From: Candidatus Scybalocola fimicaballi
GTDB lineage: Bacteria; Bacteroidota; Bacteroidia; Bacteroidales; Paludibacteraceae
DNA length: 12,054 nucleotides
Direction: 5' to 3'
NCBI GenBank assembly: GCA_002317115.1
Contig: DCIP01000196.1
Location: 1 to 12,054 of the forward strand
Shown here: one piece after another, positions 6,268 through 12,054 of the stretch
Numbering within the stretch: the stretch's first letter is position 1
How the letters are laid out: each line of letters opens with the position of its first letter
Program-made: the position numbers and the translations under genes
Notes under the pieces: model-generated
What the model saw: the letters and a program-made list of their open reading frames with translations, nothing else
Told to the model about the DNA's origin: nothing
The model's database searches: none

Positions 6268-6933
6268 TCAAATTATTTCCAACATTTCCGACGGTGCATC
6301 AATCATCTTCGTCGCACCAAACTGAGTCAAAAATTCTCTTGTCTTGAATCCCCACGTCACCGACAAGCAATCAATTCCCGCATTGCGAGCAGTCATAATG
6401 TCGACGTCGGAATCACCTACGTATAATGTTGACGATGACGCTAACGATGACGTTGACGTTAACTGTTTCATCGCCTCATACACCATCTCAGGAGCTGGTT
6501 TGCGTGGTATGCCAGCCTTCTCATTCTCTCCAAGAGCGACGTCGATATATTCAGCAAAATACTCCTTATTCAACTGCTTCACACCACTGTCTGGCTTATT
6601 CGAGACAATCGCAATCTTGATTCCACGCTTCTTGAGTTCACTCAAAAGATCAATAATTCCATCGTATGGACGGGAATGATCTCTACAATGCAACAGATAA
6701 TGCTGGTGAAAGCAAGAAAGCACACTGTTAACCTTCTCCACCGACGTATTCTCAGGCACTGCACGCTCAATCAACTTACGTACTCCATTTCCCACAAAAC
6801 CACGAACCTCCTCAAGAGTGCGAGTAGGAAAACCGTTCTGCGAAAGAGCATAGTTGGTGCTGATCGCCAAATCGTCAAGCGTATTCATCAGCGTACCGTC
6901 AAGATCGAAAATTATAGTAGAGTATTTTGGCAT
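6268..6933 (-). CDS. HAD-superfamily phosphatase, phosphoglycolate phosphatase-like
   Basis: This 221-residue HAD subfamily IA hydrolase resembles Gph/PGPase, which dephosphorylates 2-phosphoglycolate or similar small phosphoesters. Motif I is F-D10-L-D12-G-T (D10 nucleophile, D12 acid/base). The helical C1 cap covers about residues 16-90. Motif II is S111-N, motif III K145-P-A-P, and motif IV G-D174-S-D-V-D178. All catalytic residues are present. A Ser/Thr-rich segment, T159 to T169, directly before the motif IV strand replaces the short helix-turn usually seen there. It is encoded by a hexamer repeat shared with an intergenic site 3 kb away. It sits 3 bp after the DprA-like gene and 9 bp before the patatin gene, so co-transcription is likely. 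The true substrate is not determined; gph is a plausible but not certain name. Confidence 0.9.
   Translation of the reverse strand: MPKYSTIIFDLDGTLMNTLDDLAISTNYALSQNGFPTRTLEEVRGFVGNGVRKLIERAVPENTSVEKVNSVLSCFHQHYLLHCRDHSRPYDGIIDLLSELKKRGIKIAIVSNKPDSGVKQLNKEYFAEYIDVALGENEKAGIPRKPAPEMVYEAMKQLTSTSSLASSSTLYVGDSDVDIMTARNAGIDCLSVTWGFKTREFLTQFGATKMIDAPSEMLEII
6426..6465. repeat. Hexamer-periodic RACGNN sequence, copy 2 (inside the HAD gene)
   Basis: On the plus strand the bases read GACGAT, GACGCT, AACGAT, GACGTT, GACGTT and AAC, with the 16-mer TGACGTTGACGTTAAC at 6448-6463 identical to 3382-3397. On the coding (minus) strand the hexamers fall in frame and encode alternating Ser/Thr with Ser/Leu/Ala (residues about 158-169). 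The segment sits in a loop of the HAD fold where insertions should be tolerated. Confidence 0.72.
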
Positions 6934-6936
6934 AAT

Positions 6937-7821
6937 TCAAAAATCAAACAAATTCTTTGGGTTGAAGCATCTATCGATAAATCTGCCGACGGAATTCTTA
7001 GCGTCTTTGGCATCAATCACACCTGCCTCTCCCCTGCTCTTCACCACCTGACGATTAAGTGCAAACAACGGATTGTCTGCATCCGTAGCAGAATCGTAAA
7101 GAGCGGCACAATCGATATCGTTTGTCAAAGCATAATTCACAGCAAAACGTGAGCCTCCATCTTCATTGCTTGCCACCAACACCACTCCGTCCGACAGCAT
7201 AGCCTGCAGATGGTCGCGGCGAACATAACGTGGAGTAAGCTCCGTCTTCCCTGCCACAGTGTAGTATTCGCTCAACAGCAATCCCCCACTCTCCACAATC
7301 TCCTCAGCCAAAGCAATCTTCGAATCAGGAATCACTCTCCACACTGGCGACGGAAGTATAGCTACCGTCTTGCCTCCTCTCTCCACACACCTGCTGTGGG
7401 CAATAGAGTCACAACCATTGGCAAGTCCGGAGACGATTGTCATTCCTTTCTCTACCAACGCATCCACCACAGCCTCCTCCCTCACCTTGATGTCAGGTGT
7501 GGAATTACGTGTGCCGATCACGGCTATCTTCTTGGTGTTGAGTAATGAAATATCTCCGCGATAGAAAAAACAGAGTGGATAATCCCCGGCAGACACCTGC
7601 GCGCGGATCTTAGGAAATGAAGAATCGTAGAATGTGATTATTCCGTCGAAACGAGATTGGTCAGATTCCAATATCTGAATAATCTCATCGCGTCGCTCCA
7701 ATAACTCATCAGGCAATACACTTCCCTTTTTACAGTTGGCATACACCCATGCCCTACCCTTGCCCTTCGACGAGAGATGAGCGAGGATATTCAATGCGTC
7801 GACAGGAAGATTGTCCATCAT
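6937..7821 (-). CDS. dprA: DprA/Smf-family DNA-processing protein, minimal and divergent
   Basis: This 294-residue protein has the DprA Rossmann-like (SLOG) core. DprA loads RecA on incoming single-stranded DNA during transformation. Visible blocks are Y/D-S-S-F-P (residues 65-70), I-A-V-I-G-T-R (99-105), I-V-S-G-L-A-N-G-C-D-S-I-A-H (129-142), K-T-V-A-I-L (151-156), G-L-L-L-S-E-Y (180-186) and S-D-G-V-V-L-V followed by G-G-S-R. The usual F-P-x-R-N-R segment is altered to Y-V-R-R-D-H (199-204). An N-terminal helix-hairpin-helix domain and the C-terminal winged helix of longer DprA proteins are not evident; the protein ends about 30 residues after the core. Its ATG overlaps the rodA stop (TAATG), so translation is probably coupled. 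ATG 7818 is an alternative start. Whether it acts in transformation or another role is open. Confidence 0.85.
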   Translation of the reverse strand: MMDNLPVDALNILAHLSSKGKGRAWVYANCKKGSVLPDELLERRDEIIQILESDQSRFDGIITFYDSSFPKIRAQVSAGDYPLCFFYRGDISLLNTKKIAVIGTRNSTPDIKVREEAVVDALVEKGMTIVSGLANGCDSIAHSRCVERGGKTVAILPSPVWRVIPDSKIALAEEIVESGGLLLSEYYTVAGKTELTPRYVRRDHLQAMLSDGVVLVASNEDGGSRFAVNYALTNDIDCAALYDSATDADNPLFALNRQVVKSRGEAGVIDAKDAKNSVGRFIDRCFNPKNLFDF

Positions 7822-9290
7822 TAGTCGTATACCTCCTTACGGCTTGCGTCGAGACGAAGGAATATGAACAACAATATCGTGAAGCTCCACAATGATGAAC
7901 CTCCGTAACTGAAGAAAGGCAACGGAATACCGATTACCGGAGTCAATCCAATTACCATTCCCACATTGATGGCGACGTGGAAGAATATAATCGACGCTAC
8001 ACAATAGCCATAAATCTTACTGAAAAGAGAACGCTGTCGTTCAGCCAACGCAATTAGCCTAAGCATCAAAGTAAGGAATCCAATCACAACTGCTGTTGTG
8101 CCTATAAAGCCATGCTCCTCTCCTACAGTACAGAAGATAAAGTCAGTGTCCTGCTCTGGCACATATTTCAACTTTGTCTGCGTGCCCTGCAAGAATCCTT
8201 TACCTGTCAAGCGTCCACTACCGATGGCAATCATAGACTGGTTCACATTATATCCCGACTTCTTCAAATCGTTCTCCATTCCCAACGTCACCTTAATACG
8301 GACCTGCTGGTGCGGCTGAAGAATTTTATTGAAAGCATAGTCGGACATCTGACCGAATCCAATTGAACCAGCCACAAAGAGCGAGATCAAAAAATATCCA
8401 ATCTTTCGCTGACGCAATGCCATAACCAACAGATACACTATCAATGCACCGACAACGATATATGCCAAATAAGAAAACTTAATTTTGACATCAAGATAAT
8501 TGTAGACAAAAATACCTATAAGGAACATCGACACTCCCATTATTGAAATGGTCTTCACAAGCGTATTGTCCCTATAATAGAAGTAGACCATCGACAACGC
8601 TATTATCGTCGCCATTATCATGATCGCAAACATACCTAAATTCTCGTCAGGCACAGCATCCACAATCGGTGTGGCTCCAAAACGAATAGCCACTACGAAG
8701 AATACAGCGGCACACACTCCCAACAACAGAATGATTCCCGTCATTCCCTGACGATACAACACAAGGAATAAGGCAAAATATGCCAAGGCAGAACCTGTCT
8801 CATTCTGCGCAATGATAATCAACATCGGCACAAAAATGATGAGATACATAATTATAGTATCTCTGACATTCTTCATTGAAAAGCCATAACTACTCATGAA
8901 CTTTGCAAGACAAAGACATGTGGCTGTCTTGGCAAACTCCGCCGGCTGCAAACTGACTGGTCCCAGCACCAACCACGAGTGTGAACCTCGCGTATCCGGG
9001 GCTACCAAGAGCGTGACTATCAGCAATATAATAAAGAAGGCATATATAAAATACGCCAATGTAGTGTAGATTTTCGTGTCGAGCATTAGAAGCACAGCAG
9101 CAATCGCCACAGAACAGCCAATCCATACAAGCTGCTTTCCAAATCTCTGTGAGAAATCCCAGAAATTACTGTCGTCGAAATTGTAGGACGCTCCGTAGAT
9201 ACTGATCCAACCGAAGATGACAAGGGCAATATAAAGCCCTATCGTCCACATATCTATATTGATGAGAATATTTTCGTTTCTTCTATCCAT
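7821..9290 (-). CDS. rodA: RodA, SEDS peptidoglycan glycosyltransferase
   Basis: This is a 489-residue polytopic inner-membrane enzyme that polymerises lipid II into glycan strands for cell elongation, paired with PBP2. About ten hydrophobic segments are visible from residue 14 onward. Family motifs are Q-P-A-E-F-A-K (115-121), the N-E-T-G-S-A-L segment, G-S-G-R-L-T-G-K-G with P-E-Q-D-T-D383-F-I-F, and I-P-L-P-F-F-S-Y-G-G-S-S near residue 455-466. D383 is in the position of the Asp essential in characterised RodA proteins, by motif comparison. It is longer than E. coli RodA (about 370) because of an extra membrane and linker region in the middle, around residues 205-300, which I believe is usual in Bacteroidota. 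It begins 4 bp after mrdA, with a taggaag site directly upstream, and its stop overlaps the dprA-like start. Confidence 0.96.
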   Translation of the reverse strand: MDRRNENILINIDMWTIGLYIALVIFGWISIYGASYNFDDSNFWDFSQRFGKQLVWIGCSVAIAAVLLMLDTKIYTTLAYFIYAFFIILLIVTLLVAPDTRGSHSWLVLGPVSLQPAEFAKTATCLCLAKFMSSYGFSMKNVRDTIIMYLIIFVPMLIIIAQNETGSALAYFALFLVLYRQGMTGIILLLGVCAAVFFVVAIRFGATPIVDAVPDENLGMFAIMIMATIIALSMVYFYYRDNTLVKTISIMGVSMFLIGIFVYNYLDVKIKFSYLAYIVVGALIVYLLVMALRQRKIGYFLISLFVAGSIGFGQMSDYAFNKILQPHQQVRIKVTLGMENDLKKSGYNVNQSMIAIGSGRLTGKGFLQGTQTKLKYVPEQDTDFIFCTVGEEHGFIGTTAVVIGFLTLMLRLIALAERQRSLFSKIYGYCVASIIFFHVAINVGMVIGLTPVIGIPLPFFSYGGSSLWSFTILLFIFLRLDASRKEVYD

Positions 9291-9294
9291 CTTC

Positions 9295-11124
9295 CTACTC
9301 TTTAATCAGGTTAGCATCAAGCAGACGTTGCTCAATAGGCTTGCGTCGCTTCGGAATTTCTCCCTTCAGATACTTTTCAATCATAAGCGTAGCGATTGGC
9401 GCAGCCCACGTCGCACCGAATCCACTATTCTCCACCACAACGCTGATCGCAATCTTCGGATCATCCTTTGGTGCGAACGCCATGAATATTGAGTGGTCTT
9501 TTCCATGCGGGTTCTCAGCCGTACCTGTCTTACCACACACCGCAATACTATCAATACGTGAATAGTAACCTGTTCCGGAAATCATAACCAGCTCCATACC
9601 GTCGACCACCACATTATAATACTTAGGATCGATTGTACTGTGGTGACACTCGATAAACGATGAGTCGATCTCTCCACCCTGTATATTCTTCACAAGATGA
9701 GGAGTGTAGTAATATCCACGGTTGGCGATTGTGGCTCCAAGGTTGGCAATCTGCAAAGGTGTTGCCAACACCTCTCCCTGACCAATGGAAAGTGAGATAA
9801 TCGTCAATCCCTTCCAACGATTCTCTCCATATACCTTATTATATACACCTGAGTTTGGAATATATCCACGCTTCTCATTTGGAACGTCAGCTCCTAATCT
9901 GTAACCAAATCCCAAAGAGACAATATGGTTTTTCCAGACATCGATCGCCTCCGACACCGTCTTATATTTCTTATGGTCGATCAACGCGCGGAATCCACAA
10001 CAGTAATATGCATTACATGAGTGCTGGATACTGTGCATCAAATTAAGTGGCGATTCATGTCCGTGACATCCCACAGTCAACGCTCCGGCATGGAAGCCAT
10101 GCTGACAGCCGTATGCAGTGTTAGGCGTGATGATGCCCTCCTGCTGAAGCACAAGAGCCTGGGCTGTCTTAAAGGTTGAGCCCGGAGGATACTGCGCCAT
10201 CATCGGACGGTCGAACAAAGGTTTCAATGGATCCTTTGAAAGCGCGGCAAAGTTGGCACTTCTCTTTCGTCCCACAAGCATAGACGGATCGTATGTCGGA
10301 CTCGACACCAAAGCCAAGATCTCTCCCGTCGACGGTTCGATCGCGGCGATTGAGCCAATCTTACCATGCATCAGCTCCTCACCATATTTCTGCAACTCAA
10401 TATCAAGAGACAATTCGATATCCTTACCTGGCACAGGAAGTTTATCGTACTTACCGTCTTCATATTTTCCTTTCACACGACCACGAGAGTCGCGAAGCAA
10501 AATCTCCTCTCCCTTCTCACCACGAAGCACCTTCTCGTATGTTAGCTCAATACCGTTCTGTCCGGCATAGTCACCCTGCGAATAAAAGTCGTCAGCCTCA
10601 ATCTGTTTTTTTGAAACCTCACCGATGGAGCCGAGAGCCAAAGCTGCGTTGTGGTAGTTGTAGTCGCGAAGAGTACGCTTCTGCACATAGACACCGTTGA
10701 ACTTAAAAAGTTTTTCGCTTATCGGACCATATTCCTCAGCACTCAACTGCGACATAAAAAGCTGTGGCACATATGGCGAATAGCCACTTTTGCGCCGGAT
10801 AATGCCCATTCGCTTATCAAAATCGTCCTTTGTGATACCAAGCATACGAGCGAAAGCAAGAGTATCCATACCCCTTGCCTCACGTGGCACAATCATAATA
10901 TCGAATGCGGGTTTGTTGAAAACGATAAGTTTTCCATTGCGGTCGGTGAGCAATCCGCGCGACGGATAAATCACCTTTCTAAGGTAAGCATTATTTTGCG
11001 ACTGCTCCAAATAACTCTTGTCGACAATCTGAATAGAAAAAAGTCTGATGATATAAATCAAACAGACTGCCACCATTATCAGCGAAATGATAAATCTTCT
11101 ATTGTCGTTGCTATCATTAATCAT
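9295..11124 (-). CDS. mrdA: Penicillin-binding protein 2 (class B PBP, elongation transpeptidase)
   Basis: This 609-residue inner-membrane D,D-transpeptidase cross-links the peptidoglycan made by RodA during lateral growth. One N-terminal transmembrane helix (about residues 10-27) is followed by the pedestal/dimerisation domain, with the R-G-L-L-T-D-R-N-G block near residue 55. The transpeptidase domain carries S316-T-F-K319 (acylated serine), S369-C-N371 and K532-T-G534, all intact. The second motif is S-C-N rather than the more usual S-S-N or S-C-D; the N is kept. The ATG at 11124 overlaps the mreD end by 8 bp. Residues before the helix are short and polar (M-I-N-D-S-N-D-N-R-R), as expected for a cytoplasmic tail. 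Its place between mreD and rodA is the classic order. This would be a target of beta-lactams such as mecillinam, by family knowledge. Confidence 0.96.
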   Translation of the reverse strand: MINDSNDNRRFIISLIMVAVCLIYIIRLFSIQIVDKSYLEQSQNNAYLRKVIYPSRGLLTDRNGKLIVFNKPAFDIMIVPREARGMDTLAFARMLGITKDDFDKRMGIIRRKSGYSPYVPQLFMSQLSAEEYGPISEKLFKFNGVYVQKRTLRDYNYHNAALALGSIGEVSKKQIEADDFYSQGDYAGQNGIELTYEKVLRGEKGEEILLRDSRGRVKGKYEDGKYDKLPVPGKDIELSLDIELQKYGEELMHGKIGSIAAIEPSTGEILALVSSPTYDPSMLVGRKRSANFAALSKDPLKPLFDRPMMAQYPPGSTFKTAQALVLQQEGIITPNTAYGCQHGFHAGALTVGCHGHESPLNLMHSIQHSCNAYYCCGFRALIDHKKYKTVSEAIDVWKNHIVSLGFGYRLGADVPNEKRGYIPNSGVYNKVYGENRWKGLTIISLSIGQGEVLATPLQIANLGATIANRGYYYTPHLVKNIQGGEIDSSFIECHHSTIDPKYYNVVVDGMELVMISGTGYYSRIDSIAVCGKTGTAENPHGKDHSIFMAFAPKDDPKIAISVVVENSGFGATWAAPIATLMIEKYLKGEIPKRRKPIEQRLLDANLIKE

Positions 11125-11632
11125 CTATCCTACGATTACTGCGATAGTATTCAATAATAAAAATAAGTAGTAAAGTGAAGAGTGTTGAGAAAACACCCTT
11201 AAGAAGCACATAAGGCAACTTGTCGAATGTGAAAGCACTTAATGTGAATAGAGCAAGATGATGCACCAACACAAGAATAGACGCATACTGAATGAAAGTG
11301 TTCATACCGTATGATCTGAAACCAGGCACGATCATCTTGTTATCCTCACGTGGAGAGAAAGTGTTGTCCAAGTGAGGTTTTAGGAATCCAAGAAGTAAAG
11401 TGGCTCCGGCGTTCACACCGATTGTGCCACTGAAAAAGTCGATAGAAAGTCCAAGCAGGAATGCAATAATCTGAACCATTGTACGATTGCATCCTGTAGG
11501 AAGATGAAGGATAAAAAGGACGTAGAGGTAAGGATTGACCTCTCCAAGAAAATTGATATGGTTCAACACCAATCCCTGGAGCAATACATACACCACAAAT
11601 TTTAATCCGTATGAAAGTATGTCAACACCCAT
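11117..11632 (-). CDS. mreD: Rod shape-determining protein MreD
   Basis: This is a 171-residue integral inner-membrane protein of the Rod complex. It shows about five hydrophobic segments, including residues 7-27, 35-45, 53-67, 112-130 and 145-165, and few soluble parts, which fits MreD. The family is weakly conserved, so the call rests on size, topology and exact position between mreC and mrdA. An L-L-G-L-S-I-D-F-F-S-G segment near residue 58-68 resembles the conserved G-x-x-x-D-x-x-x-G patch of the family. Its ATG overlaps the mreC stop (TAATG) and its end overlaps the mrdA start by 8 bp, so translational coupling across all three is likely. Confidence 0.92.
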   Translation of the reverse strand: MGVDILSYGLKFVVYVLLQGLVLNHINFLGEVNPYLYVLFILHLPTGCNRTMVQIIAFLLGLSIDFFSGTIGVNAGATLLLGFLKPHLDNTFSPREDNKMIVPGFRSYGMNTFIQYASILVLVHHLALFTLSAFTFDKLPYVLLKGVFSTLFTLLLIFIIEYYRSNRRIDD

Positions 11633-12054
11633 TATTTGTTATCCCCTTTTTTAATTTGTTCGTTCAACTCCTTAAGCTCGTCAGAATAACCGAAGTCAAT
11701 CACGTCGACATACATCAACGATGAGAAATCCTGACTCAATCTGACAGTTATCGCATAGAAGTCATCATTACCCTTCTCAAACGACTCAACCTTACCTATG
11801 CTGACTCCAGCAGGGAAGATTGTTGAGTGTCCACTTGTCTCGATGGTATCACCAACCGCTACCTTGACATAGTTTGGCACCTGCTCCATATCAGCCTTAC
11901 GTATGTCACCACCGTTCCAAACTATAAGACCTGTACCATTCTTGCCTTTGATGACAGAAGAAATCTTAGAGTCGATATTGATGATTGGAAGCACAAGGCT
12001 GAAGTGCTCAGTCACACCTCCAACGATACCAACGACTCCTTTCGATGAGATGAC
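11632..12054 (-). CDS. mreC: Rod shape-determining protein MreC, 5'-truncated
   Basis: This is the C-terminal 140 residues of MreC, the periplasmic elongasome scaffold that binds PBP2. The frame is open to the window edge: the thirteen codons before the apparent GTG start at 12015 read V-I-S-S-K-G-V-V-G-I-V-G-G, the well-known start of the MreC beta-barrel region, so the gene continues beyond the window and 12015 is not a start. The visible part covers both small beta-barrel modules, with G-T-G-L-I-V-W-N-G-G, a V-A-V-G-D-T-I-E-T-S-G-H-S-x-x-F-P-x-G block and G-K-V. The N-terminal transmembrane helix and coiled coil are missing. A short charged tail (E-Q-I-K-K-G-D-N-K) ends the protein. Its stop overlaps the mreD start. 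mreB is expected upstream on this strand, outside the window. Confidence 0.95.
   Translation of the reverse strand, partial: VISSKGVVGIVGGVTEHFSLVLPIINIDSKISSVIKGKNGTGLIVWNGGDIRKADMEQVPNYVKVAVGDTIETSGHSTIFPAGVSIGKVESFEKGNDDFYAITVRLSQDFSSLMYVDVIDFGYSDELKELNEQIKKGDNK

Noticed and set aside
6676..7152. Plus-strand open frames antisense to the HAD, dprA, rodA and mrdA genes (for example 6676-7152, 7210-7545, 10651-11157)
   Set aside because: No recognisable domains, no initiation signals, and full overlap with well-supported genes on the other strand.
11632..12015. MreC starting at the GTG at 12015
   Set aside because: The frame continues upstream with conserved V-I-S-S-K-G-V-V-G sequence. The gene is truncated by the window.

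Overview
The window looks like a piece of a Bacteroidales (Bacteroidota) chromosome. The grounds are gene content and order (an mreC-mreD-mrdA-rodA cell-elongation block followed by a DprA-like gene), the scarcity of strong Shine-Dalgarno sites, a lipoprotein whose residues after the lipid cysteine are acidic in the way Bacteroidota surface lipoproteins are, and a conserved protein of unknown function that I associate with this phylum. I cannot name genus or species. There is no sign of phage, insertion sequence, CRISPR array, tRNA or rRNA.

Plus strand, 1-3374: a tight cluster of a 5'-truncated polyprenyl diphosphate synthase (isoprenoid chain elongation; the first Asp-rich motif lies on the very edge of the window), a conserved alpha-helical protein of unknown function, and an RlmL-type THUMP rRNA methyltransferase with an unusual tail of about 240 residues that is highly charged and then RG/RD-repetitive. 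A G+C-rich hairpin at about 3431-3464 probably terminates this unit. Just before it lies a short hexamer-periodic sequence.

Plus strand, 3543-5416: a gamma-carbonic-anhydrase-family hexapeptide protein, then an AT-rich direct repeat and an 11-bp hairpin in the 97-bp spacer, then a class I SAM methyltransferase and, 10 bp later, a small lipoprotein whose C-terminal half resembles a Rieske domain with the ligand histidines replaced.

Minus strand, 12054 down to 5413: seven genes, all within 9 bp of each other or overlapping. They read mreC (5'-truncated by the window end) - mreD - mrdA (PBP2) - rodA - dprA-like - HAD phosphatase - patatin-like phospholipase. The first four form the Rod complex: MreC and MreD are the membrane linkers to MreB, RodA polymerises glycan strands and PBP2 cross-links them. 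The last three have no obvious wall role but are packed so closely that co-transcription is likely. The patatin gene converges on the lipoprotein gene, and their stop codons overlap by 4 bp.

The most interesting oddities are: (i) a 16-base sequence built from RACGNN hexamers that is shared exactly between the spacer after rlmL and the inside of the HAD gene, where it encodes an in-frame Ser/Thr-rich insert; (ii) the RlmL tail; (iii) the Rieske-like lipoprotein with C-P-K-C in place of C-x-x-H; (iv) the repeat-plus-hairpin spacer; (v) a minimal DprA in the cell-shape operon. No clearly new multi-gene system is apparent.
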